64,000 bases of DNA, taken from Vibrio sp. qd031. GTDB taxonomy: Bacteria > Pseudomonadota > Gammaproteobacteria > Enterobacterales > Vibrionaceae. Under the pieces are notes generated by a model. It was not told the DNA's origin, did not search any database, and worked only from the letters and a program-made list of their open reading frames with translations. The DNA is taken from NCBI RefSeq assembly GCF_002100145.1, contig NZ_JXQD01000018.1, forward strand, positions 124,001 to 188,000, given 5' to 3'. Each line of letters opens with the position of its first letter. The stretch's first letter is position 1. This document shows positions 1 through 8,790 of the stretch, one piece after another. Position numbers and translations under genes: made by a program.

Positions 1-1
1 G

Positions 2-610
2 CCACTTTCTAACCTAGATGCTAAGTTACGTACTCAAATGCGTGCTGAAATCAAGCGTCTTCACAACCGTCTAGGTGTAACCAGTGTTTATGTAACCCAC
101 GACCAAGTGGAAGCCATGACGTTGGCAGACCGAATTGTCGTTATGAGCAACGGCCGCATCGAGCAAATCGGTACGCCAATGGATTTGTTTAACAATCCTA
201 AAAACACCTTTGTCGCGACCTTTATCGGTTCACCACCGATGAACCTCATTGAAGGCATCGCTGTTCAAGAAGGCGACAAGTGGTTCGGTACATTTGATAA
301 TCAAAAAGTTCTGCTGCCAAACGTAGAAGACTTGGAGCACAACAAAGCCATCACTATCGGTATTCGTCCTGAATACACTGACATCACTCCACAAGAGACC
401 TCAAGCCCAGTTAAAATTGATTTGGAGCTCGTTGAGACTTTGGGTTCAGAAGCACTACTGCATTGCCACTTAGGCCAGAATGCCTTTGTGACAAAAGTAG
501 AAACTCACGGCAAAGTCGAGCACCTTCACAACGTTGATACGCTGTATTTCCGCCAAGAAGCCATTACCGTCTTTGATCGCCATAGCGGTCAAGCGCTGCT
601 TGAGAAGTAG
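2..610 (+). CDS. ABC importer ATPase, 5' part outside the window
   Basis: This is the C-terminal part of a sugar-importer ATPase (UgpC/MsmK/AlgS type) that powers the two permeases that follow. The frame is open from base 2 and begins inside the D-loop (PLSNLD), directly after where Walker B would lie, so the Walker A and signature motifs are off the left edge. The H-switch is visible as YVTHDQVEAMTLADR, followed by the regulatory domain typical of the family (SPPMNL, then a TOBE-like fold with GIRPEYTD). It ends 9 bases before the first permease and is clearly co-transcribed with it. Homologues energise uptake of oligosaccharides; by neighbourhood the cargo here is probably a uronate-containing oligosaccharide. 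Confidence 0.93.
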   Translation, partial: PLSNLDAKLRTQMRAEIKRLHNRLGVTSVYVTHDQVEAMTLADRIVVMSNGRIEQIGTPMDLFNNPKNTFVATFIGSPPMNLIEGIAVQEGDKWFGTFDNQKVLLPNVEDLEHNKAITIGIRPEYTDITPQETSSPVKIDLELVETLGSEALLHCHLGQNAFVTKVETHGKVEHLHNVDTLYFRQEAITVFDRHSGQALLEK

Positions 611-619
611 AGGTGGATT

Positions 620-1591
620 ATGAACAGTATTGAACGGGCTGAACACGCAAGGATAGCCGCTAACCACGGCAAGTTGCGTCTAAAAGTGAACTGGTTTATC
701 CAGCACTTAAAAAGAGAATGGCAATTGTACTTGCTGCTTGCACCGACCATCATTTGGTTTGTGCTGTTCTTGTACAAGCCGATGTACGGCTTACAAATCG
801 CCTTTAAAGACTACAGTGTATTCCGCGGGATCACCGACAGTCCTTGGGTAGGTTTTGAGCATTTCTATACACTCTTCGAAAACGAACAGTTTATACGTGC
901 CATCCGTAACACCGTGATGATCAGTGGTGCCAGTCTTATCTTTGGCTTCCCAGTTCCGATTATTTTAGCGCTTATGTTCAACGAAATATTGAACGCTAAA
1001 TTTAAACGTACTGCGCAAACCATCGTGTACTTACCACACTTCATCTCGGCGGTAATCATTGCAGGTATCGTCATTACAGCGTTCTCACCTTCTACCGGTG
1101 TGGTCAACTTAATGCTCAATGCCTTTGGATACGACTCTGTCTACTTTCTCACCAAACCTGAATGGTTCAGAACCATCTTCGTTGGTACAGGTATCTGGCA
1201 AGAGGCGGGCTTTAGCTCCATCGTATTCTTAGCAGCAATTGCGGGTGTTAACCCATCGCTGTACGAATCTGCGGTAGTTGACGGTGCGTCACGCTGGCAA
1301 ATGATGTGGAAAATCACGCTTCCATGCATCTTACCAACCGTACTCATCATGCTAATCATCCGAATTGGTAACATTTTGGAAGTGGGCTTCGAGATGATCA
1401 TTATGCTCTATCAACCTGCTACGTATGAGACTGCTGACGTTATCAGTACCTTTATTTATCGCCAAGGTCTGCAAGCCGCGAAGTACGACCTCGCAGCAGC
1501 CGCTGGTCTGTTTAATGCAGTCATTGCCTTCTTGTTGGTAATGACTGCAAATACCATCAGTAAGCGCGTGTCTAAAACGTCACTTTGGTAA
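620..1591 (+). CDS. ABC importer permease, LplB/AlgM1 type
   Basis: Inner-membrane permease of 323 residues, of the CUT1/LplB type that pairs with large binding proteins. A long cytoplasmic N-terminus of about 35 residues precedes the first membrane helix (LYLLLAPTIIWFVLFLY). About six helices follow. The cytoplasmic coupling loop that docks on the ATPase is seen as YESAVVDGASRWQMMWKITLP, a variant of the EAA motif. The chain ends in SLW, as is usual in LplB proteins. Its length is close to AlgM1 of the Sphingomonas alginate importer. An AGAGGTGG-like ribosome site lies just upstream of the ATG. It sits between the ATPase and second permease with gaps of about 9 bases, so it is mid-operon. 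Confidence 0.93.
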   Translation: MNSIERAEHARIAANHGKLRLKVNWFIQHLKREWQLYLLLAPTIIWFVLFLYKPMYGLQIAFKDYSVFRGITDSPWVGFEHFYTLFENEQFIRAIRNTVMISGASLIFGFPVPIILALMFNEILNAKFKRTAQTIVYLPHFISAVIIAGIVITAFSPSTGVVNLMLNAFGYDSVYFLTKPEWFRTIFVGTGIWQEAGFSSIVFLAAIAGVNPSLYESAVVDGASRWQMMWKITLPCILPTVLIMLIIRIGNILEVGFEMIIMLYQPATYETADVISTFIYRQGLQAAKYDLAAAAGLFNAVIAFLLVMTANTISKRVSKTSLW

Positions 1592-1600
1592 GGAAGCCGT

Positions 1601-2491
1601 ATGTCTAACTCAATGAACATGAACCTATACTCACGTGGTGACAAAACGTTTGTATATCTCAATATGTTTCTGGTCGCGATGTTTACGATCAGTACGCTCT
1701 ACCCATTCATCTATGTCGCTTCTCTATCAATGAGTGCCGGTGATGCGGTAACCGCTGGTAAAGTTGTGATGACGCCTGTCGACATCACCTTTGCCGCCTA
1801 TGAAAAAGTTCTGTGGGATCCAGCGTTTTGGACCGCCTATAAGAACACCTTCATTTATACATTCTTTGGTACTTTAACCAGTTTAGTGATCATCATTCCT
1901 GGTGCTTACGCCCTATCTAGACCACAACTGTTAGGACGCAAGTATTGGAACATTATGATCGCTTTTACCATGTGGTTTAACGCAGGCATGATCCCATTCT
2001 TCCTAAACATGAGAGATTTGGGGCTGCTTGATAGTTACATAGGTATCATCATTGGTTTTGCGTGTAATGCCTTTAATATCATACTTCTACGTAACTTCTT
2101 TGAAGGTGTACCCTCATCGTTTGAAGAGGCGGCGCGTATGGATGGAGCAAATGATTTTCAGGTGTTGTGGAAAGTGTTTATTCCACTCGCAAAACCGGCC
2201 ATCGCCACCGTAACGTTGTTTTGTATTGTTGCTCGCTGGAACGGATTTTTCTGGGCAATGGTCCTACTACGTGACGAAGATAAAGTACCTCTACAGGTAT
2301 ACCTACGCCAAATCATCACCCAATTGACGGATGACGACACCTTCGCCAGTACCCTTATGACCTCAGCGTATTCGTTCGAGACAGTAAGTGCCGCGATCAT
2401 GGTGTGTTCAATCATCCCAGTACTGCTGATTTACCCATTTATACAAAAATACTTCAACAAAGGGATTATGTTAGGTGGTGTTAAAGAGTAA
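1601..2491 (+). CDS. ABC importer permease, LplC/YtcP/AlgM2 type
   Basis: Second permease, 296 residues, expected to form a heterodimer with the preceding one. The first helix is near residues 20-40 (YLNMFLVAMFTISTLYPFIY). The ATPase-docking loop is seen as FEEAARMDGANDFQVLWKVF, a good EAA motif, in the second half. It ends in GIMLGGVKE, characteristic of the LplC/YtcP family (GxMxGxxKG). The start ATG has AAGGAAG upstream. It is nine bases from the previous gene and 35 bases before the binding protein gene. Length is close to AlgM2. Specificity cannot be read from the permease; it follows the binding protein. Confidence 0.92.
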   Translation: MSNSMNMNLYSRGDKTFVYLNMFLVAMFTISTLYPFIYVASLSMSAGDAVTAGKVVMTPVDITFAAYEKVLWDPAFWTAYKNTFIYTFFGTLTSLVIIIPGAYALSRPQLLGRKYWNIMIAFTMWFNAGMIPFFLNMRDLGLLDSYIGIIIGFACNAFNIILLRNFFEGVPSSFEEAARMDGANDFQVLWKVFIPLAKPAIATVTLFCIVARWNGFFWAMVLLRDEDKVPLQVYLRQIITQLTDDDTFASTLMTSAYSFETVSAAIMVCSIIPVLLIYPFIQKYFNKGIMLGGVKE

Positions 2492-2526
2492 TCCCGCCCC
2501 TACGCCATAACAAAAAGGAAATAATA

Positions 2527-4071
2527 ATGGATAGAACAATGAAAACGCGTCTTGCCACTGTGGTTGCGGCTTCGTTATTGGCATCTGCTGGTGCTTATGC
2601 GGACAGTAAAGTGACAGACAAACCTCTTACGTTGGACATTCACTTTCATACCAAAAAGTATGTGCATAACAATGAATGGCCAGTTGAGAAAGAGGCTGCT
2701 CGACTCACTAATGTTAGCTTAAATAACGTTGCATCTATGGCAACAACTAAAAGTGAAGAGGCGTTTAACCTGTTGATTGCATCTGGCGATTTACCAGACA
2801 TCGTAGGTGGCTCAAGCATTCGCGACAATGTGAACCGTTACGGTCCAGAAGGGGCATTTGTACCTCTAAACGATCTTATCGATGAGCATGCACCTAACAT
2901 CAAAGCATTCTTTGACAAAAACCCAGACATCTTTGCTTCCATCAAAGCTGCAGACGGTAACGTGTACTACATCCCTTACTTGCCAGACGGCAAATACGGT
3001 CGTGGTTACTTCATTCGCTACGATTGGTTAAACAAGCTTAACCTTGAAGTACCAAACAACGTAGACGAGTTGTATGAAGTACTTGTTGCTTTCCGTGACC
3101 AAGATCCAAACGGCAACGGCAAGAAAGACGAAGTGCCAATGTTTATGCGTCACTGGGAAGAGTTGATCCGTATGGTAACCCTTTGGGACGGCCGTACTTC
3201 TGGCTCTGACACCTTCCACGATTTCCACGTAGTTGACGGTGAAATTCGCCACGGTTACGTCGGTGACGGCTACAAAGAAGGTATTAAGAACCTGGCAATG
3301 TGGTACAAAGAAGGGCTAATCGATGCGGAAGTATTTACTCGCGGCAGTCGCTCACGTGAATACCTACTGTCTAATGACTTAGGCGGTATGACCCATGACT
3401 GGTTTGCTTCTACCTCTGGTTACAACGATTCACTGGCGGACGATATCGAAGGCTTTGAGTTCAAAGCATTCGCGCCACCAGCGTCTAAAGCAGGTCTTCG
3501 CATCGAAGAGCACCAACGTGCACGTGTTAAGCCCGAAGGCTGGGCAATTTCGTACACCAACGAACATGCTGTAGAAACCATCAAGTACTTTGATTTCTGG
3601 TTTACTCAAGAAGGTCGTCGTTTGGCGAACTTTGGTATTGAAGGTGAGCATTACACCGTAGTTGACGGTCAACCTACCTTTAAGAAAGAGATGCTAGAGT
3701 CTGAAACACCGCTCAACGCTCAAATGTGGGCGATTGGTGCTCAGATCCCACGTGGTTTCCCAATGGATTACTCTTACGAGATCCAATGGTCAAACAAATA
3801 CGCTCTAGAAGGTATTGCACTGTACGACCAAGGCGACTACTTGTTGCCTACTCCGTTCATGGGTGTCTCTATGAACAACAGTGAAAAATCGACTTACGAC
3901 CGTAACTGGGTAACAATCCGCGACTACATGCTAGAAATGCAACAAGCTTGGATCCTTGGCTCTCGCGATGTTGAAGCTGACTGGGATAACTACATCAAGC
4001 AAGTAGAGAAGATGGGTTACAGCGATGTAATCAAAGTGATGCAATCGGCCTACGATCGCGCATACAAATAA
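2527..4071 (+). CDS. AlgQ-like oligosaccharide-binding protein
   Basis: Periplasmic binding protein of 514 residues with a Sec signal peptide (cleavage probably after AGAYA, near residue 25). It resembles AlgQ1/AlgQ2, the alginate-binding proteins of Sphingomonas A1. As I recall them, blocks shared with AlgQ2 include VTDKPLTL, RLTNV, ASGDLPD, EGAFVPLN, IKAFF, DWFAST and WYKEGLID. The AlgQ calcium loop is intact: D193, N195, N197, K199, D201 and E202 in DPNGNGKKDE. The ATG has AAAAAGGAAATAATA before it. The likely ligand is alginate or another unsaturated-uronate oligosaccharide such as glycosaminoglycan fragments; distant AlgQ-like proteins bind the latter, so the exact sugar is inference. 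A strong terminator follows. Confidence 0.88.
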   Translation: MDRTMKTRLATVVAASLLASAGAYADSKVTDKPLTLDIHFHTKKYVHNNEWPVEKEAARLTNVSLNNVASMATTKSEEAFNLLIASGDLPDIVGGSSIRDNVNRYGPEGAFVPLNDLIDEHAPNIKAFFDKNPDIFASIKAADGNVYYIPYLPDGKYGRGYFIRYDWLNKLNLEVPNNVDELYEVLVAFRDQDPNGNGKKDEVPMFMRHWEELIRMVTLWDGRTSGSDTFHDFHVVDGEIRHGYVGDGYKEGIKNLAMWYKEGLIDAEVFTRGSRSREYLLSNDLGGMTHDWFASTSGYNDSLADDIEGFEFKAFAPPASKAGLRIEEHQRARVKPEGWAISYTNEHAVETIKYFDFWFTQEGRRLANFGIEGEHYTVVDGQPTFKKEMLESETPLNAQMWAIGAQIPRGFPMDYSYEIQWSNKYALEGIALYDQGDYLLPTPFMGVSMNNSEKSTYDRNWVTIRDYMLEMQQAWILGSRDVEADWDNYIKQVEKMGYSDVIKVMQSAYDRAYK

Positions 4072-4100
4072 GTAAAAGGGTTCATCCTTAGCAACCTTTT

Positions 4101-4126
4101 GCCAGCACTTCGGTGCTGGCTTTTTT
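4101..4126 (+). terminator. Rho-independent terminator of the importer operon
   Basis: A perfect 8-bp stem GCCAGCAC/GTGCTGGC with a TTCG tetraloop is followed by six T. It lies 30 bases after the binding-protein stop codon and ends the operon. Confidence 0.93.
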
Positions 4127-4169
4127 ATGCCTCAATCAGTGGGCTTAATAAGCCATACTATTTAGAATA

Positions 4170-4571
4170 TCAAATGTAGCGCCTCATCTTAGCGCCTATC
4201 CAAGGGGCGAATAAGGTCACAACTAATACGATGGGCCAAATATTTCCATTTTTAAATGTATACGCCTCCAGCAAAGAGCGTAACGAGTCACCCTGCCACA
4301 ACCCAAAAGCGAACTCGAAAGCCACTGTTGATATCAACCAGGCTCCCCCAATGTATAGATAGGTATTCGCGACTTGTGGACTCATCCAAGGAAGCATCCA
4401 ATATGCCAAAATAAGGATCACCGCCGAAAGTAAGATTCCGCTCAGAACCAAACTGGTTGTGGTACCCAAAATGGGGTTAAAAACGACCTCTCTTAATCCA
4501 CCATTGACTACTGCCAGTACTAAAATGAGCAGCCAAATAAGCAAAGCTTTTAACGCTACAGAAATAGACAT
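4170..4571 (-). CDS. Small four-helix inner-membrane protein
   Basis: Hypothetical integral membrane protein of 133 residues. Hydropathy suggests four helices: residues about 5-24, 40-62, 68-90 and 112-127, with a basic end (KMRRYI). The ATG is preceded by a very good ribosome site (AGGAGG, five-base gap). I do not recognise a family or catalytic residues. It is a monocistronic gene converging with the importer operon; the space between them holds the terminator. Confidence 0.75.
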   Translation of the reverse strand: MSISVALKALLIWLLILVLAVVNGGLREVVFNPILGTTTSLVLSGILLSAVILILAYWMLPWMSPQVANTYLYIGGAWLISTVAFEFAFGLWQGDSLRSLLEAYTFKNGNIWPIVLVVTLFAPWIGAKMRRYI

Positions 4572-4639
4572 GCCGCCTCCTATTGAATACCAACTTTACG
4601 TGCAGTGATGTGAGCATAGCGCACTGTGCAAACAACGCC

Positions 4640-5332
4640 CTAGCCTGTGCTAGAAAGTCTATAGTTTAACGCTATTTCAATGACTTCCGTCATATTCTTT
4701 GCAGTGAGAATAGGCTCTTGGTGTGCAGTGTCGTACCGTTCCGGTGGCGCATACAAAATAGGTGTTAATCCCGCATTAAGTGCACCACAGTAATCATTTT
4801 TCATATGATCTCCGACAAACAGCGTCTTGCTAGCTTGAGCATTCAGCTCATCCAGTGCCAGTTGGAATATTTTTTGACTCGGTTTTCGTATACCCGCACT
4901 TTCTGAAATAACCACACAATCGAACATTTTTAAGAGACCGCTGGAGTGTAATTTGTCAGTTTGATTTCGCGTTTGGCCGTTAGTCACTATTCCGAGCGCA
5001 AAGCCTGCGTCTTTTAGGCAGTACAAACCCTCCATGCAACCTTCAATCAACACTGAGTGGTTTGGAATCCATTGTTGCCAATAGGCTTCTAATTCGCTTC
5101 TCTGTACGGGATCGTGTTTCCAAATAGGTAATTTCTGTAGAGCAGCGCTTCTTTGCGCATGAGTTGCGTAGCCGCTTTGATCAAGCTCTAATAGAGAATT
5201 ACTGAGTTCTTCACAATCTACGTCGCACAGTAGATCGCAAGCAAACTCAAGTAAAAATGGCTGAGCAAAACTCTTAACAGTCTTACTCCTGTCAATCAGT
5301 GTGTTATCAAGGTCAAACAAGATGGTATTAAT
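4640..5332 (-). CDS. HAD-family phosphatase (YjjG-like), apparent ATT start
   Basis: Haloacid-dehalogenase-type hydrolase, 230 residues if it starts at the ATT at 5330-5332. Motif I is FDLDNT (nucleophile Asp), motif II is TNG in GIVTNGQ, the motif III lysine is in SAGIRKPSQKIFQLAL, and motif IV is FVGDHMKNDY. This is a complete active set; relatives such as YjjG are nucleotide or phosphosugar phosphatases. Start choice: an in-frame stop at 5348-5350 leaves no ATG or GTG before motif I. The only conventional candidate is a TTG just one codon before FDLD, too late for the first strand. ATT at 5332 has AGGAG eight bases upstream and gives the usual (M)NTILFDLDNT. The next gene upstream ends 22 bases away, so the two are probably co-transcribed. 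Confidence 0.85.
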   Translation of the reverse strand: MNTILFDLDNTLIDRSKTVKSFAQPFLLEFACDLLCDVDCEELSNSLLELDQSGYATHAQRSAALQKLPIWKHDPVQRSELEAYWQQWIPNHSVLIEGCMEGLYCLKDAGFALGIVTNGQTRNQTDKLHSSGLLKMFDCVVISESAGIRKPSQKIFQLALDELNAQASKTLFVGDHMKNDYCGALNAGLTPILYAPPERYDTAHQEPILTAKNMTEVIEIALNYRLSSTG

Positions 5333-5354
5333 CGCCGTTTCTCCTAGTCACCAA

Positions 5355-5819
5355 TCAATTGGGTCGTATTGTTAACTCAACTATCCCATACTGCCGCATC
5401 AGTTTTTCAACCGACAGCTCACTCCAATTTCGGCGCATTTTTTCAATTTTGGCCAGTGGTACATCGTGTATGGATTCATATTGCCCTGTGCATTCGATGA
5501 TTGCGACTGGGATTTTTTTTCGACCTGCCATCGCCAAATAGTCGTGCAACTCCCACTCCTCAATGAAGGTATTCGACACCACCACCGATTGATGTTTCTG
5601 CAACGCCTTTAGCGTTTGCTGCTTACACCAGTGATGAGCCTCTTTGAGCTTCGTTGGGCGAAATCGGTACTCCCCCCGCTCTGTTACAAAGTACATGTCA
5701 GTCTCTAAATGCTGCGCACCCATCTGCTCGGCATAGTGCTGCGCAAGTGTCGACTTCCCAGAGCCAGGAATACCTCGAATTAAGGTCAGTGTCGGTTTGT
5801 TCGCTTTTTGGTTATGCAT
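5355..5819 (-). CDS. P-loop kinase-like ATPase
   Basis: Small P-loop protein of 154 residues, related to AAA_33 kinase-like proteins (the NEDD4-binding protein 2 P-loop family). Walker A is RGIPGSGKST near residue 20, followed by the acidic ETDMYF segment, where such kinases bind their acceptor. A Walker B-like stretch is VVVSNTFIEEWEL. The C-terminus ends in a short beta strand. The protein probably phosphorylates a small molecule or RNA end; the substrate cannot be told. ATG at 5819 is preferred to the adjacent TTG. It is transcribed together with the HAD phosphatase downstream and diverges from the debranching-enzyme gene. Confidence 0.75.
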   Translation of the reverse strand: MHNQKANKPTLTLIRGIPGSGKSTLAQHYAEQMGAQHLETDMYFVTERGEYRFRPTKLKEAHHWCKQQTLKALQKHQSVVVSNTFIEEWELHDYLAMAGRKKIPVAIIECTGQYESIHDVPLAKIEKMRRNWSELSVEKLMRQYGIVELTIRPN

Positions 5820-5898
5820 CAATGAGGCGCTTTAATCGTGTCGGAATCAATAAGGATACCCCTACCAAGTGTGAGATTACTAATAGAAACCTACATTG

Positions 5899-8739
5899 AT
5901 GTGCGCAAACACTAACACTCTTGCCAAAGCTTTGATAAAAATTGCGCTAACGATCTTAGATTCCAATAAAGCAATGACCAATCAACCTGTTTTGTATGTA
6001 AAAGGTACGTTCAATGGATGGGGGCTAGACACGCCACTCACGCTGAACAGTAACGGACTATTAGAAGCGGAAATCGTGTTTTCTGCCGACGAGCATCAGT
6101 TCAAAATCACTGATCGCGATGGCAGTGATGAGTGGACATTAACGGCGCACCCAACGCAACGAACCACACTGTCTGTCGACCAAGCTCAGCCGCTCATTGC
6201 CAGTCAGGGCATTGGAAATGATCTCTGTTTTCTACCCTCTGCAACCCAGCGCTTCCAAGTATTGGTTGCGTTGTCTGAAACCCCTAGCCTTACCATTATA
6301 AAAGCGACGACAAACGGTACACCGACACGCAGCCTCATCTCAAAAACTGTTTCTGTACCTACCTCACAGCCGGCTTTATTGCGCTCTGCACCACACGCAT
6401 TAGCGGCTGACTCACTGTTTGATGCCATTGCCATCGAACGTGCAGAGACTTTCCCCTTTGTATTTGGTGACAATGTCGATGGTTATTACGAAGGCAAAAC
6501 CCACAGCTTGAGTGAGGGAGGTCGTTATCGACATCATCAAGGTTGGTATCTCGGTACTTTTGCTTCATTAGTTAATGGGCGATGCAACGATAGGAGTAGT
6601 GCTCACGCAGCCACCCTACAAGCGTTTGGGTTACAACATCATTACTCAAATACAGACAGCCACGATTGTATTTCCATTGTCGCAGGTCAGCGTATGGCCA
6701 TCTTAAGCGTTGAAAGCTCACAGCCTGCTCAACTGGGCGTCTTGCCTGAACTTAATATTGCATTGGCACATTCAAAGGTAGAAGTCATCGGCGATGTTTT
6801 ACTTTATTCTTTAGAAAAAAGCGTGTGCCCAGAAGGTTGCCCTCAATACATCGCGATCTCAACCAGCGAAAGCGCTCAGTTTGAAGAACAAACGACACAA
6901 AACATTGCCAAATTTGAGTCCGCCCCTCCTCTATCGGCATCGAACGTTGCGTTACTAATCCAGTCACTCAACCCGACGCAAAGCCTGTCTGTTTACCTCT
7001 GTTTCGAACAACAAAGAGACGTTGCCCTTCAACGCGCTCAAGAGGCACGTACTCACCATGCCTTGCGCCGCTTTCAACAAAGTCAGTATGACTTCTTAGT
7101 CTCCAACTATCTCTGGAGCGACGACGTTGAATACAACCAGGCAGTGATGTGGGCTCGACTATCCAGTAGGATGTTTGTCAGTCATGAGTTTGGTACGGGT
7201 ATTTGGGCTGGGTTGCCTTGGTTTAAAGATTGCTGGGGCCGAGATACGTTTATTGCTTTACCTGGCACAAGTCTCATTAACGGTAAGTTGGACGAAGCCA
7301 AAGCCATCATTGAAAACTTTGCTCAGATGCAATTGGATGACAGTCAGTCGGTCAATCATGGGCGGATCCCCAACCGTGTGACCAGTAAAACCAACATCAT
7401 TTATAACACCACCGATGGTACTCCCTGGATGATACGTGAAATCATGGAGTACATTAATTACAGTGGCGACATGGCCTTCGCCGGTGACATGTTCCCTGTA
7501 ATGCAACGTTTCATCGAGGGGGTAGAAACACACTATCTGGACGACGATAAACTGCTTAAACATCGACACCCTGATACTTGGATGGACGCAAAAATCGCAG
7601 GACAAATTCCCTGGTCTCCTCGAGGACCTAAAGCAAATGATATTCAGGCTTTATGGTACGAAGCGTTGATCTGTGGAGCACAACTAGCAGAGCTTTGTGA
7701 GCAAACCGACATGCAGCAGCACTGGCTTTCACTGTCGGAGCAAGTAAAACGCAGTTTTCACTCTAAGTTTTGGGATGAACACACAAAGCAACTGGCGGAT
7801 AGACTGGAAGAAGATGACCTTGCAGATTACAGTTTGCGTCCTAACCAACTAATGACACTGACGATTCCACAAAGTCCACTCTTGGCTGCTGATATTGGGC
7901 AGCACATGTTGCGTAATTGTGTTAAAGGCTTATTGTTTCCATGGGGTATTTGCTCTTTAGAGCAGACCCATATCGATTTTCACCCATACCATGACGGACG
8001 CGACGAATATCATAAAGATGCCGCCTATCATAACGGTACGATCTGGGGTTGGAATGCGGGATTCACCATTAGTGCACTTCTAAAATTCAAACAGACAGAG
8101 CTGGCATATCAACTGAGTAAAAATTTAGCCAAACAAATTCTCACTATGGGCCATTTAGGCACCATGAGTGAAAACTTAGACGCGTTTCAAAAAGACCGTA
8201 ACGATCTAAGAGAAACTGGCACTTACTCCCAAGCTTGGTCTGTCTCTGAATACGCTCGAAACGCGCAGCAAGACTACTTAGGTTTCACTCCTAAACTGAG
8301 CCAAAACCACATTATCTTTAGACCCAAAATCCCAGAGCAATGGCAAGAGTTTGATGCTCGAATACCTTTTGGTATGGGGTCTGCATTGTTTGTTAAGTAT
8401 CAAAAAGTGGGTAAAGGCTTTAATTACTCTATCAGCTGCGAAAACCCACCAAGAGGCTTGAGTCTTTATCTAGATATTGAGCATCACCATCAATGTCTGT
8501 CGCTTCAATGCGATATTGAACAGACGCCTCTTTTAGATTGTCACTTTGATGGTTGTAATGGGTGGGATGTCAATGTTGAGCCATCGAAATGGAGCGTGCT
8601 GAGCTCGGTGAGCTATCCGATTCTCGACGAGTTGAGTTTTGCCCAACCTGACTGGACAAGACAACATAACGCGTTACTAGAAAAAGACTATTTACTGGAG
8701 AAGCGCGAGTCTGAAGGGTTGTCCATCGATAAAGATTAA
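5899..8739 (+). CDS. Amylo-alpha-1,6-glucosidase-type debranching enzyme (GH133)
   Basis: Large glycoside hydrolase of about 946 residues. The N-terminus has a starch/glycogen-binding (CBM48-like) strand pattern, LYVKGTFNGWG, near residues 32-42. A GDE_N-like beta domain follows (PFVFGDNVDGYYEGKTHSL, about 190-400). Then comes the catalytic (alpha/alpha)6 domain: KDCWGRDTFIALPG, GRIPNRV, NTTDGTPWMI, HKDAAYHNGTIWGW and TGTYSQAWSVSEY, the conserved blocks of PF06202. It should remove alpha-1,6-linked glucose from branched glucans. There is no signal peptide, so it is likely cytoplasmic. ATG 5899 is only weakly supported by a ribosome site; ATG 5974 just before the CBM-like segment is a good alternative. 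It stands alone between divergent and convergent genes. Confidence 0.85.
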   Translation: MCANTNTLAKALIKIALTILDSNKAMTNQPVLYVKGTFNGWGLDTPLTLNSNGLLEAEIVFSADEHQFKITDRDGSDEWTLTAHPTQRTTLSVDQAQPLIASQGIGNDLCFLPSATQRFQVLVALSETPSLTIIKATTNGTPTRSLISKTVSVPTSQPALLRSAPHALAADSLFDAIAIERAETFPFVFGDNVDGYYEGKTHSLSEGGRYRHHQGWYLGTFASLVNGRCNDRSSAHAATLQAFGLQHHYSNTDSHDCISIVAGQRMAILSVESSQPAQLGVLPELNIALAHSKVEVIGDVLLYSLEKSVCPEGCPQYIAISTSESAQFEEQTTQNIAKFESAPPLSASNVALLIQSLNPTQSLSVYLCFEQQRDVALQRAQEARTHHALRRFQQSQYDFLVSNYLWSDDVEYNQAVMWARLSSRMFVSHEFGTGIWAGLPWFKDCWGRDTFIALPGTSLINGKLDEAKAIIENFAQMQLDDSQSVNHGRIPNRVTSKTNIIYNTTDGTPWMIREIMEYINYSGDMAFAGDMFPVMQRFIEGVETHYLDDDKLLKHRHPDTWMDAKIAGQIPWSPRGPKANDIQALWYEALICGAQLAELCEQTDMQQHWLSLSEQVKRSFHSKFWDEHTKQLADRLEEDDLADYSLRPNQLMTLTIPQSPLLAADIGQHMLRNCVKGLLFPWGICSLEQTHIDFHPYHDGRDEYHKDAAYHNGTIWGWNAGFTISALLKFKQTELAYQLSKNLAKQILTMGHLGTMSENLDAFQKDRNDLRETGTYSQAWSVSEYARNAQQDYLGFTPKLSQNHIIFRPKIPEQWQEFDARIPFGMGSALFVKYQKVGKGFNYSISCENPPRGLSLYLDIEHHHQCLSLQCDIEQTPLLDCHFDGCNGWDVNVEPSKWSVLSSVSYPILDELSFAQPDWTRQHNALLEKDYLLEKRESEGLSIDKD

Positions 8740-8778
8740 CCTCACGAAGGTTAAGCCACTCACGAAAGCGAGTGGCTT
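8739..8778. terminator. Double hairpin between convergent genes
   Basis: Two stem-loops lie back to back after the debranching-enzyme stop: AACCT/AGGTT (8739-8753) and a nine-bp AAGCCACTC/GAGTGGCTT stem (8753-8778). There is no T-run on either strand, so termination in both directions is plausible but not proven. Confidence 0.5.
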
Positions 8779-8790
8779 GGCAGCGAAATC

